Positions 45,472-59,275 of a DNA stretch of 64,000 bases are shown here, piece by piece (the first letter of the stretch is position 1; every line of letters starts with the position of its first letter). The notes under the pieces were generated by a model, which worked only from the letters and a program-made list of their open reading frames with translations, was not told where the DNA came from and searched no databases. A program made the position numbers and the translations under genes. Location of the stretch: assembly GCA_033297075.1 (NCBI GenBank), contig MU858160.1, positions 57,427 to 121,426 of the forward strand. Direction: 5' to 3'. This stretch comes from Rhypophila decipiens (lineage: Eukaryota > Ascomycota > Sordariomycetes > Sordariales > Naviculisporaceae).

Positions 45472-46815
45472 ATGATGTTTGTGACCCGGATTACCTTACT
45501 CGTTGCTATCCAGGGCGTGGCAGGCACCTTGGTGGCACGACAATCACGAGTCGATGGCGGTTTGTAGCCTCGGTTGCTTTCTCAGACGACCATCAATGAA
45601 GGTTCGCTAATATCTTTCTGTTCTATAGGTGTCCCCGTCAAGATCGATGTCCTCCAGCCCAAGAACTTCAAGGAGCTGGGGGCCAAGCGTGTCAAGATTA
45701 CATATGGACCGCTGGCTATCCCCTCGGCCGGCGACAAGGATACCGGGGGTATGATCACATACTCGGACCCAAATCTCGTCGTGCCCTGCACCGGTTGTTT
45801 CATCACCGGAATGGATACTGATCTGCAGTGGGAAGATGGCACCACGGCCAACGCCAACAAGGGCATCTGGCTTCACCACACAGGCCTCATGAACCTGAAC
45901 CGTACCGACGCAGGATGCCCCGAATGGCCTGAGCGAATCGGCGTCAACGGCAATGAAAGGTCTTCGTTTGACTTTACCACCAAGGGGTAAGCCTTTCCGC
46001 AACCTTTCAGTCCTTAACCACCATCCATCTAACAGTGTTCGTCAAACAGAACCCGCAAGGCGGGCTACTACCTCCAAAAAGGCGACCAAATCCTCAAGGC
46101 CATTGACGTGATGAACATGTCCGACCTCCCTCGCTCAGTCTACCTAGTCATGGAATGGGAATACATCGAGGGCACTCCCTCCGGCTTCGACGTCGTCTGG
46201 CCTGTCTGGCTCGACGCCCGGGGCAACTGCTTCGAGACCCCGCTCTCCAAGACGGGCGTCACCGAGGCTCCGGTCTTCAACTCTACCATGCTCGAGCCGG
46301 GGTATACCGTCCCCTTTGACAGCGATCTCCTCCTTCTCGTTCCCCATATCCACGACGGCAACGTCGCCCAGGACATCTTTATGGACGGCAAGCTGATCTG
46401 CACTTCAGTCCCTGCCTATGGAGAGACCGAGGCATTCGTCACCCACGAGGGCATGTACGGCCATGAGCATGAGCACGAGGAGGAAGAGCCCGCCCATGAA
46501 CACGGACCCCATCGCACCAGGAAACGACAAGACCATGACCACGAAAGCAGCGGGCACACCTACCACGTATCGTCCATCACCCAGTGCGCCAACATTGGCA
46601 AGGTCGCCAAAGGGAGCAAGTTCTTGCTTACTTCGTACTACAACATGACTGAGCACAAGCCCATGACGGGCCACGATGGTAAGGAGGAGGAAATCATGGC
46701 GATTGAGTTCTTGCACTTTGCTCGTCCCTTTGATGAGGCCATGAAGGACATTCAGTCTCAGGGCAAGCCCAATTTGCAGAGCTTTGTGGATACTGTGAGA
46801 GGTTTGGATGGGTAG
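45472..46815 (+). CDS. Secreted His-rich protein, function unknown
   Basis: Three exons (45472-45559, 45629-45986, 46050-46815) give 403 residues; the phases fit although donor 1 is the weaker GTTTGT. A signal peptide (MMFVTRITLLVAIQGVAG) opens the protein. A beta-rich domain follows: VKITYGPLAIPSAGD, VVPCTGCFITGMDTDLQWED, KGIWLHHTGLMNLNRT, AGYYLQKGDQILKAIDVMNM, VYLVMEWEYIEGTPSGFDVV, LLLLVPHIHDGN. It is reminiscent of secreted fungal proteins with copper-monooxygenase-like sheets, but no known metal site can be named. Near residue 320 lies a His/Glu-rich stretch (HEHEHEEEEPAHEHG), followed by RTRKRQDHDHESSGH with a Lys-Arg site of Kex2 type. The His-rich part is probably metal-binding; this is inference. 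Confidence 0.75.
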
Positions 46816-47062
46816 GAAGGGTTTCGCGGAGAAAATGGAACACGGTGAGTAAAGAGGAAAGAGGGATGAAGGCCGGATGAAGTAAAATGGATCAAAGCCA
46901 AGAAGAATTTGCTCTAGGTAAGGTTCAGCTATCACAGATACACGCTATGATACTTCTGGTTCCATACACTTATGCCTTGAGACCAACTAAAGAAACAATG
47001 AGAGAAGATGTTCGTTTGTGAACTTTTTCTATTCAACTTTCGCTTTGCAAAAGTTCCAGCTA

Positions 47063-48258
47063 TCATTGGCTCCGCAACCATGAAAAGAAAGTAGTCATTT
47101 CCTCAAGAAATGCCTTTGCTCTAGGCCAGTTGTCTGCCATGTAATACTGCAGGACACGAAGAAATATGGCCTTACATTGCCGTCCGTACACTTCAAGTTC
47201 AAGTTCAGAACCTGCTCCCGGCCATGATACCTTTAATTGGTATAATGAGACCAGTTCGTAAACGAATGGTAGCATGATCCAAAGTAGTTGCTCCTCCCTT
47301 CCTCGCCAAAACCAAGCGAGCGTCTCAAAAAGTCCACATCCAATAAGGGAAGGGAATTTATTGGTCACGTATAAAAGGCTGAAATCGACCCGACAAAAGA
47401 TTTAACTTACGAGACCACCATTCTGCCCAGTTTCCTGTCTACACCAGATTCACCTAGCCCCCCTTTGGACAAGATAACTCTAGAGAGATTCCTCTGGTGC
47501 TTCCACATGCTCTCCTTGTTACCCCAGAACCAGTCGGTAGCTATAAGTTGCAAATACGTGGCAGCGAATGTATTTGGGTATCGAATCTTCTGGGTCGGAT
47601 CACAAAGAGCAGGTACGTCGTCCAGTAGTGCATCTAGCAAGTCTCGCTCGGTCCGGATACACAGCCTATCCAGAGCTTTTGAACGCTGCTTCTGGAGCTG
47701 ATAGTCGTTTTCTAAAACCAAACAACATGTGTAGCGCACAACCACAACTTCCACAAGATCTAGACGACCCGTCCACAACACAATTATGTTTTCTAATCGA
47801 CGGGAATTTGGGAACGTTCTAACAATCTCATCTAGATCCCGACTTAGAGACAGCTCAACATTCCTGTCATTCACCATAACACCCGACATTGATCAGCATC
47901 GTTCTGACTCGTAAAACGTTGGATTCTGGATTTGCACGTACTGTTGGGGAGGACTAGGACTCTCCGAGTCCTCAGGGTCTCCATGGTCATTGTTCGAGGC
48001 ATCTAGCATGGCAGGTAGGTTTCGCTGGCCTTCAACAACTGTACCCATAACTGGATTACATTGTTCCTCCTCTTGAAGCTGGTCTGCCATCACGGCTGGA
48101 ATCTCGATTCCGTGTCGCGTCAGAAGGGTTTCGAGCAGAGTTATTCTGGCCTTCAAATGAGACGTCTCCACGCCGTTCCTAACATTCGTAGCGAGCTGAT
48201 GTATATCACTGTCATCACGCCCTTCATGGACCGTTTGGAGAGGATTTTTGATCGTCAG
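47063..48258 (-). pseudogene. Degenerate fungal-specific transcription factor gene without visible zinc cluster
   Basis: Open blocks are 48258-47942, 47863-47411 and 47378-47063. The first gap is a convincing 78-nt intron (GTACGT donor, CTGAT branch, GACAG acceptor) that removes an in-frame TGA. The second gap is only 32 nt, with GT and AG ends and fitting phase but too short for a normal intron. The linker helix LKARITLLETLLTRHGIEIP and the middle region LQLIATDWFWGNKESMWKHQ, followed by SKGGLG, resemble the Fungal_trans region of Zn2Cys6 regulators. The expected N-terminal six-cysteine cluster is absent; a TGA at 48261-48259 closes the frame upstream and no ATG is available before residue 30 or so. 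I read it as a decayed gene; a mis-resolved real gene is possible. Confidence 0.5.
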
Positions 48259-48833
48259 TCAGAGTTTCTCCTATGTGCTGGAGGACATCGGCTCTCCTGT
48301 AATGATTCAGGATCAGTGGACATGAGAGGATAAAGTGGGAGCAGTTTCGGAGGTGACGGGGGCTTCGGATGACATGGCGACCTTACAGTCCTTTTCTCCC
48401 TGCTTTGCTACTTGTTATCGTGATGCCGTGGAGACTCGGCTCAGCTAGATTCTTGATATGACGTCGGGCATGCTGGTCACACAAATGTTAACGGACATGG
48501 CAACTGCCAGTAGCGGCGATATATCACTAACAGCTCTGAGATTGCTCGCGGGTGTGATATCACGGGGACACCAACCGCAGGTCGTTTCGCACGCTTCAAT
48601 AGCGAGGTCGTGGGTACCGCTGCTGGGCCATGGGTTTGTGCTGGTGGTTCTTACAAGGCATGATGCCTGGGACGAGTTCGTTTAAACACAGGTTCAGTAC
48701 GAAGAATGATTACTGACACCGTGATCTAACAAGAACATTGGGGGGTTGACCCTGGGTTGAAGAAAAGCGCGGTGAACATCCTCCCGCAAGAACCTGTCAA
48801 CTTGACGAAACTTTTGCAAAAGTGTTGGCCAAG

Positions 48834-49193
48834 ATGCCGCCTGAGGTATCCATACATATATTGCTCAGGTGCCTACAGCACGCAACGTACATCGGGAAAC
48901 CCTCCTCAGTTCTTATTGGGCTCCGGGATGCCTTACCCAACACCATCAGGCAAAAATCGATTTTTAATCGATTTTCCCACCCACCCTTAGCCCCGAGCCC
49001 CCACAACTCTTGCCCCGAGTCCGGGGATGGAGGGGGGACGGCAAGCTGCCTTCTTGGCGTCATCTTGAGACAACTCATCAACTGTTCGAGCCTCAAACTA
49101 CACGAAATCGATTTGCAATCGATTTCTCAGTCGCCGTTCTGGAATTTTCTCATTAAACAGCTTGCAGCGGATCCACAAACCTCTTTCCGATGA
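48834..49193 (+). CDS. Possible short F-box-like fragment
   Basis: A 119-residue frame whose start, MPPEVSIHILLRCLQHATYI, resembles the first half of an F-box (LPPEI…IL…L). It soon loses similarity and runs through two of the ATCGATTT clusters, so it is likely a fragment or chance. Confidence 0.2.
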   Translation: MPPEVSIHILLRCLQHATYIGKPSSVLIGLRDALPNTIRQKSIFNRFSHPPLAPSPHNSCPESGDGGGTASCLLGVILRQLINCSSLKLHEIDLQSISQSPFWNFLIKQLAADPQTSFR

Positions 49194-49453
49194 ACGCGGC
49201 ATGGATACCGAGACTGCGTTGTAAGGCAGTGTTGTTCCCCCTTGGGAAGCGCCCAAAGCTCACCTCTGTCAAGTTTGCCAAGCCTCCAACCAATGAGGCG
49301 GCCACATTTTGTCATCTGGTGGTTGAGGTGAAGGATCCCTCCCCTCAGGTGTGACGACGGCAAGGTGGTGCTTGATAGTAGACCATATCTGCGCCGCATC
49401 CTGATTATTCTTTAAAGACGAATCGATTTCTGAACGATTTGGGATCGATTTCG
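48955..49453 (+). repeat. Three clusters of tandem 11-bp AATCGATTTNN units
   Basis: Units at 48955-48965 and 48966-48976; 49106-49116 and 49117-49127; 49421-49431, 49432-49442 and 49443-49453. All seven are in the same orientation and abut exactly at 11-bp spacing; the consensus is (A/G)ATCGATTT followed by two free bases (one unit has AACGATTT). This is about one DNA turn per unit, as for arrays of protein-binding sites. Confidence 0.75.
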
Positions 49454-49795
49454 TCTTCATCTACAGCTTGAGATTTCACCACGCGGAACCGCCATTCATG
49501 GCAAGCCAGGTTGATATGAAGATGACGGAGAAATGCAGCCATTCTAAAAGATGTATATTTACCAGTCTTCGTTCCCGGACTGATCGTGGTCTGACTCTGG
49601 TCTTCATCCTGTCATAGATAGTTGCTCACGGAAGTGCATTCATATCCATCCACCCACGCCTCGTTCATCCGCACTGTCTAGGCCTAGATACTTCCGGGAA
49701 ACACAGGCAACCTATCTATCCCACCAACCCATACATCGAGCCGGTTCCCTTCCACAACTACCCAACCCGTTGAGAATCATCATCTGTTTCTGTCC

Positions 49796-50023
49796 ATGAT
49801 GTCTTCCATGTCCATCCCGAGTCTTCTCCCCCACGCCGGCGGCCCGGCATCTCAACCGGAATGGAGCACCGCCGCCATTCTGGCCATTGTGGCGCCATGC
49901 CTAGGAGCAGCCATTGGCGTACCAGGCGCAATCCTCGCCATATGGACCATTCGCAGGCACAGAAACAGGAGAGCACAAGGTGTCAGTGCCAGCGGGGCCA
50001 GTGGCCAGTCGACCCAAGCCTAG
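49796..50023 (+). CDS. Possible small single-span membrane protein
   Basis: A 75-residue frame with one hydrophobic helix (AILAIVAPCLGAAIGVPGAI), then a basic stop-transfer sequence (RRHRNRRAQG) and a Ser/Gly tail. The C-rich codon use and the CA-rich leader before the ATG support a gene; a downstream exon could be missing. No family recognised. Confidence 0.45.
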   Translation: MMSSMSIPSLLPHAGGPASQPEWSTAAILAIVAPCLGAAIGVPGAILAIWTIRRHRNRRAQGVSASGASGQSTQA

Positions 50024-50720
50024 GTGTGTACATCAGTTTGCCCTCCAGTGTCCATACCCTTGAGGTCTTTTCCTCGTCCATCTGTACCAGTTGGGCCCAC
50101 ATTGACCCTTTATATGTAACCCAGGACAAGCCCCTCCTCCCTTCACCCTTTTCCACCCAAGAACATACCACAGCCGAGCTTCTGCCTTTACTGTCAAAGA
50201 GAAAGGCGACCTACCACCCGCCAAGCCAAACCGTCCTTCCCACCGACCTAACGACAAAGACCAAATCCATATCTCACGGGTTGTACCTCACCAAAAGACT
50301 ACGGACCTCTCGAATGATGCTGTGAGGTGTATTTTCCTGCAAGGGCTCGGTTGATCTCTGGAAAGTGAGATTTCTGAAGGGAATATACGTGAAGGGGAAG
50401 TCAAAGGGGCCCGATGTAACCTGTCACGGTCAGATAGAGCAAGGTAGCAACAGTCAATCGACCAGAGTGAATGGCTATAGTAGCAGAAGCATCCATTCGT
50501 GATGCGTCCTTTGGCATATTGAACAAGGACGTATAATTGTAGGTTGATTATTTGGTTCGTATTTTCTAATAGCCACGCGGCTGTTGATGGTCTAATGGCA
50601 ACAATACTGTACAAGAAAAAGGTATAGAGTAAGGGAACAAACATTGAATGAGGGATAACGAAGTCAAACTGAGATATGCCGATGAAGCCTCCCACCATAG
50701 AACAAAAGACATTGCCATGT
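50024..50720. other. Intergenic between convergent genes
   Basis: Nothing coding seen; 3' flanks of the small membrane protein frame and of katG. Confidence 0.3.
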
Positions 50721-53679
<2,959 letters not shown>

Positions 53680-53803
53680 GACTGCAAGCAGGACCTTTGA
53701 CGGGAGACAAGAACTATTTCAGTCTTGTTCAAGAGAAGTTCGGTGGCGACCTGGGGTATTCCGCGGGACTGGGTGGAGCACACTGCTGACGGAGGTCAAC
53801 ATA

Positions 53804-53839
53804 AGAGTTGGTGGTGGCGGAAGAGTTGGTGGTGGCGGA
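53804..53839 (+). repeat. Two perfect 18-bp tandem repeats upstream of katG
   Basis: AGAGTTGGTGGTGGCGGA occurs twice in a row, about 130-160 bp before the katG start and just downstream of its TATA box, so probably in the leader. Confidence 0.8.
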
Positions 53840-53859
53840 AGAAGGTTGGGCAGAGGCCA

Positions 53860-53866
53860 TTATATA
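53860..53866 (-). promoter_or_regulatory. TATA box of katG
   Basis: Read on minus, TATATAA lies about 180 bp upstream of the katG start codon. Confidence 0.45.
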
Positions 53867-56121
53867 CCCACTTACCAGGGCAACAAACCCACCCACGGGC
53901 TGTGTCGTTGTGGAAGCTACGTCGTAGATACGTAATGCCTTCGGTTTGTGTCGCCTGTGGGTCTCCCGGACCCTCATCTCAAGCCATGCTCGAGGGTGTG
54001 TCGGTGTGGGATACGGTCACTGTAGATCAGACGATGACCGGGGTCAAGGATATGACGGTTTACTAATGCCAGTTCGTTTGAACATGTACGGGATTAATCG
54101 ACCAAGATTGCATGTGGCCAGAGTCGGAGATAGGCACAGCAGAAATTAGGGCTGGCTGGATGGGCATTGTACGGTATGCGGATACCGCGCGGGATGACAA
54201 GAATCCAGAGTCTGGACTTGGTGGCCAAAAGCCCCAGCATTGGAAGGTGCGCATAACCCCCAGCTTCCAAGACACTGCGACCTGGAAATCGTTATTTCGT
54301 GCCTTGACGCTGCGTGGCCGATAATTGCACGGGATGCGATACCATGCAGTTTCCCGTTGATGTCGATGCAGTGTTACAGCTGCTGGAGACGTAGACCGGA
54401 CAATGGAACCATTCGAGTGGCAAGGGTACAATGGGGATAACGGGGGTGGAGACAGCGATGTGATGACACTAGCAGGAGCAGCGAGAGACGAACCTGCCCC
54501 AGAAAGGGACAAGAAAGTGTCCGACAGACTCCGAGTCCGTAAGGTCTGGGGCTCCACAATGCCCGGACCGTGACTGGATGACGGGAAGTGGCTCAACGGC
54601 TCTTGCGAGTTCCCGGACTCGGAGGGAAGGGGCAGTACCTGGAAGGCAAGAGCCGCAAAAACAACAAAATGCGGATGCCTCACAGTGGAAACCATGTTGC
54701 ACACGGAGTGTCTCCAGCGGCGGCGTTGGTTTGCAGACTCTGCACCCACGATGTACCAGGCTACGGCATATGCAGTGCCAGCCCCAAAGATTGCTCTCTC
54801 GGGTTTTATTGCTGTGGGAAGCCGTCCAATGTTGAGAGAGGGAAAGGAGCAGGGTCGAACCACGTTGGCGGGACGTTGGGCTGGCTGGAAGGTCCCAATG
54901 AGCACACACACAGTGTGAAAGGTTGAACGTACTTGCGAATACGTGCCCAAAAGTATGGTATTGTACAGTGCCCCGTACCGTACCAAGATAGAACACACAT
55001 GTCTGCAAGAATGATTGACAGAATCCAATATTATTCGAATCGTCCAAACCCAATTCGGTGGAGCTGTCACTCGCGCATCGAGAGATTGCCATTGGGTACC
55101 AGATTGATGCAGACGCTGGTTTGGCGTTGGGACTGGCCGTTCCGTGCTCGTCCGTTGCTTTGCCAGTGCCTGACACTTGCCTGTTTTGGTGAGGACTGTG
55201 ATCACTCATCCTCTACGACCTCTGGTGATGTTGGCCCTGGGCAGTGCCTGAAAGCGAGCCTGAAAGCAAAGCGAGCGTGAATGGAAGCTCAGGGCCATGG
55301 CAGTCGACGGGAGGATGCTCGTTCATGGTATTTGGATTTCTAAGGAATTCTCTTGTTTGCCCCACTCCGGTGGTCCATTTCATGTCGGACTTGACCCTCG
55401 ATCAGGACTTTCAACTCCATGTGTTTGACCTTGGAATTGGATTTTGAGACCCGCCCACTTCAGCTTGGCGTTTTCTTCCCCTGTAGGTCTTTCTTATTGT
55501 CAGTCAAGTCAGATATCACCGTCAATAGATTTGTGGGTCCGCGAGTCACAATGAATATCACCGCCAGGACGAGCAGGTGAGTCTCAGCTTGGCGTTCTTC
55601 TCCGACGCCTCTTTTCCGTTGGACGTTGCAGCTGGCCGTCGTAATTGTCGCGGGATAAATCACGTGAATTACAGGCAACCACGGTACGTATCCGTATCCG
55701 CCATGTCGATGCACCTCTATGGAAGCTAAAGGGGATCTAAATTGAAGCGAGACTAGCGGCGGCAGTGTGATGCGGGAGATGGGCCATCTCCAAGGGTCCT
55801 GGTTGTGAGTTTTGTGGTGTTTCAAAGGTCAAACGGAATACAACTTCCCCAAGTTCATCATAAACCACCGTTACATAATCACAATCGCCGTGGAGCTTGT
55901 TGCGCCCACTACTTCCACTTCTACCAGTACTGTGCTTGAGGTGCATGTGCAGACTCTCGTGTATGTATTTATAGCGTGTTAGTTCTGATGTTGGCACAAA
56001 TCGATGAGGGCAGCTTCTCCCATTTGTCCCCGGACCAATCGCGGAATTCGGTCAGGATCCATAACTAGGTATCTTGGCAACGGCGTGCGTCTTGGCGGCC
56101 GGGAATAAAAGGGGCTAACAA

Positions 56122-56302
56122 TACCGCATGCTCTCGATCCAATGGGATTTGTACTAACCTAATACAGGGGTACAAAGGTGCGTACCTCATGGGCAAAAAC
56201 AGCACCGAGAAGGGTGGAAACTAGTGCACTGGCCGTTGGGCAGTCAGTGCGTATCCCTGTATTAGGTTAGTACAAATCCCATTGGATCGAGAGTATGCGG
56301 TA
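56122..56302. mobile_element. Mariner-type MITE 1 (48-bp inverted arms, TA ends)
   Basis: The left arm 56122-56169 (TACCGCATGCTCTCGATCCA…) and right arm 56255-56302 are reverse complements over 48 bp with one mismatch, separated by 85 bp. The outer TA at each end fits the TA target duplication of Tc1/mariner elements. The element is 181 bp and has no coding capacity. Confidence 0.75.
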
Positions 56303-56532
56303 ACACCGTTTCCGAGTGAGAAGCATTTAGGGGTCTCGAAGGAAGGACGGGAGAGCCCTTTTGTCTAGATGATTGAGAATGGTAACTCTGTGATAAGTCA
56401 TCGGAATTCCAAAAATATCGAGTAACCCCCTATGTGTATACAGGAAAGTAGTAAAAATACCGGTACCTGGTAGCACTCGGCGCGTCCCAGGCTCGGCAGA
56501 CATGCCAATCTCTTCTGGCCATCCGAGACTTG

Positions 56533-56784
56533 TACCGTATAATCTCTTGAAATTGGGAAATTGCTTTCTGGGGCGCCAAGCTGGCTCAGTGAAGAGCCAG
56601 CAAATAGTAGAAGTTGCCGCAAAGAAAGTGGATTACCTCGCCACAACTTTAAACTCTATAGCAAAGCGATCGTGGCTTTTCAGACCAACCAGAACATTGC
56701 GTCGCTTGACTGTGGCCCAAATGCTCCACGATCTGCCTGGGCGCCGAGAAAAGCAATTTCCCAATTTCAAGAGATTATACGGTA
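56533..56784. mobile_element. Mariner-type MITE 2 (about 46-bp inverted arms, TA ends)
   Basis: The left arm 56533-56578 (TACCGTATAATCTCTTGAAA…) and right arm 56739-56784 are inverted copies with only a few differences near their inner ends. TA dinucleotides flank it. It is 252 bp long and non-coding; the centre holds a small hairpin (TGGCTC/GAGCCA). The arm sequence differs from MITE 1 after the shared TACCG, so it is a separate family. Confidence 0.75.
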
Positions 56785-58200
56785 TCCGTAGCATCTTCTC
56801 CAGGGTCTTGAAAGTGGCCTGATGTTTGTTGACTTGCATGTCGCCGTCTGCAAGATTGGTAACTCGGCCGCCAAGACCTTCGCACCAAACTGAACCTCAT
56901 CTTTGCCAAACAACGCTGGTAACCCACCCCATCCCTACCATTTGCTTCATCTCTGTTGGCTGACGGTTCAAGATTGCTGAGCTGTTGGGCCTGTTGGCTA
57001 GTCGAACTTAGTCAGATGTGACTGAGGCCAGAGTCCACCAGTGAATCCTACCTTGAGTTTGCGATTCAAACGCCAAGCTGTAGTATTCATCATGGGAGTT
57101 GGGCAGATGCAAGGTCCCCGACAAGGACCGCCCTGTTTGTCCCCCACTCGCCACTCACGATGCCGTGGACTCCTCGCCAGCGCTTAACCGGGAGCTACTG
57201 CTGCTGCGTTTCTTGGCAATCACTCGCATCTGCTTGCCATTTTTGCCCGTCACGCCAAGATTCGACTTCAATCTCCATGACTATCATAGTAAGTTAGATT
57301 TTTAGATCTTTATGTTTATTAATAGAGATGCTCGGCCTTTAGAATACCTCTTCGCTGTACGCGTGTTATCGTGATCAAATCATACGATATCGGTCCTTCT
57401 CGTGCAGCTTCAACGTTGGCTCCAGTACCCGGTGGAGGTATTGGAGCTCTAGCTCTCCTGGGCAGGTACTAAGCCGACCAATGGTATAACACGATTTCGT
57501 CTATACGCAAGTTGTGCCCATAAATAGCCAGTCTCGCGCCGTGATATCGACAACTAGCTACATTCTGTCTCTATTTTCGTTCACTTGTTGGCATTGGATA
57601 CTCTCACCGAACTTTTCCATCTCGGCCAAATCACAGCAAAGAGGAGAGTCTGGAAAATGTCTTTGTAGGAACCGTTTTCTCCCGGGCTACGGTAATAACC
57701 TTGCTGACTGTTGTCGCAGGGAATTCATTCCGTAACTGGTCAGTTGACAGTCAAACTCAGCAACCACGAGCTTGGTGATTAAAGAGGAAGGTTTCGCTGG
57801 TCAGAACGTGTCAGATCGGCGGGTTTCGCGACATTACTATATCCGCGACTGGACAGAATGACAGTAATATCATAACCTCAAGGAACTTTCATTCTCGGGG
57901 AACTTCTCCTTCTCATGCCGCATACAAGTCCCGCGATGACAGAGACTGAGCTCGTCAACTTTTCTGTTTCAAGCGATGTCGTGAGATGTGGAATTTCTCG
58001 GAATGGAAAGCAGCAACCAAATTCTTGCAGACTGGAATTACCCCTTGTCGGGTATCAATACCATTCTGGATCCAGGAGGCACGGTAAAACCCGCCGTCAT
58101 CAACATAGGATGGGTCATCGTTTCAAGGTATGCCCAAAAAGACCAAAAGCGCGATAGCGATAATCAACTTGATCGCATGCCAATCCTTTCTGGTAAAACG

Positions 58201-58875
58201 TCAAGATGACTGCGTTGTAGTGAGCATTGACTGGAGTCTATGAGCTTGGGAAGTCTCAAGGTCTTGTGAGATAATGAAATATTTGCATGCCAAGTTGTAA
58301 TTGTATCGCAAATCCGTAGTGACCGGGTCGCAAATCCAGATAGGCCCGTTGGTTGTCCATCTTGGTGATTGATTGTGACAGTTTGTGGTCTGCAAATATA
58401 TGGATGCTCTGACACTGTCCTGTAGTACTGCCACGAGGCATGGGCTCTTGATCAAGAGGCCGAGAAATCGAGCGATAGTTAGTGACTCAGAGATACATGA
58501 GCCCACATCGACATTGAGAATGCTTGACCCAACAAAGATGTCAATGGCCAGCTGGAAACAAGCAGTATCGTCCGCAACATCGTCTCCTCGACAGGTATGT
58601 TTCATAATGATGGAATCCGGCACCCGACTACTATTACTGGGACTTTTCTGTTCGAAGGGTGGCACCTGAGGGAGGCTCAACTTGCTCTCTCCGAAAAGTT
58701 GGAGTGGCCCTCGATCTGGTGTGAGCCCGTCTAACGGGACCAGTTTGAGCAACTGGTCAACGTAGATCACCTGGACAGTAACCTGGGTAGTCACTCCGTT
58801 CAATACACATTGTGACATTGAGAAGAGCTCCTTCATTGCACGTTTACCGACATCTTTGTAGAGCAACGCTTGCAT
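58201..58875 (-). CDS. Possible hypothetical protein
   Basis: An uninterrupted 224-residue frame from an ATG, with no signal peptide, domain or codon bias. It ends in an Asn/Thr/Ser-rich tail. It may be chance or an old gene remnant. Confidence 0.2.
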   Translation of the reverse strand: MQALLYKDVGKRAMKELFSMSQCVLNGVTTQVTVQVIYVDQLLKLVPLDGLTPDRGPLQLFGESKLSLPQVPPFEQKSPSNSSRVPDSIIMKHTCRGDDVADDTACFQLAIDIFVGSSILNVDVGSCISESLTIARFLGLLIKSPCLVAVLQDSVRASIYLQTTNCHNQSPRWTTNGPIWICDPVTTDLRYNYNLACKYFIISQDLETSQAHRLQSMLTTTQSS

Positions 58876-59275
58876 CCTTTGCAGCCAATGCCGTTATTCT
58901 TTACTCTAGTTTGACGTTGTCCATAAAGGCTACGGTTGACCCTAATCGGAAGTTGCAACAGTTGGTTTCTGCCTCGCTCGGGCACTTGTAAGTCCAGAGT
59001 AAAGGCTGCCAGTTGAGTTGCTGCCACGTATCTTCTGCGATTTCGCACACTTTGATCGTTTGTCAGGCTTTTCATCTGTACATCTTATCTGTAATACCCC
59101 ACCTCCCAGCCGGCCTAAGTGATAAAGCTGGCTCGCAATCTTCCGAACAGAAAGTCCTAGAACAGGCCCAGATTCAGCACCCCAGCAGTCCTTTGGCCCT
59201 GTAATCTTCCCACTCCTTCGGCCAGCTTCGTCAATCCATCAACACACCGTCCCTTCTCGCACACTCAGCAGCGAG

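Larger units (their letters stand above)
48259..49795. other. Intergenic with 11-bp repeat clusters and a weak F-box-like frame
   Basis: No strong gene is seen. It holds three clusters of the 11-bp ATCGATTT unit and the possible small frame at 48834-49193, both listed separately. Confidence 0.35.
53867..59275. other. Gene-poor 5.4-kb region with two MITE-like elements
   Basis: Between katG and the four-TM gene I see no secure gene. A long minus frame (54063-55205) has no codon bias or motif. The two inverted-repeat elements and one weak frame (58201-58875) are listed separately. Confidence 0.45.

Noticed and set aside
48255..48323. Upstream ATG frame (48323) as N-terminus of the transcription factor
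   Set aside because: It stops at 48255 and is not in the reading frame of the linker helix.
49997..50325. Open frame continuing beyond the small membrane protein
   Set aside because: In another frame and without coding bias; probably 3' untranslated region.
54063..55205. 380-codon open frame on minus upstream of katG
   Set aside because: No codon bias, motif, signal peptide or splice-supported extension; composition rich in Ser/Arg/His as expected from chance reading; overlapping frames are equally open.
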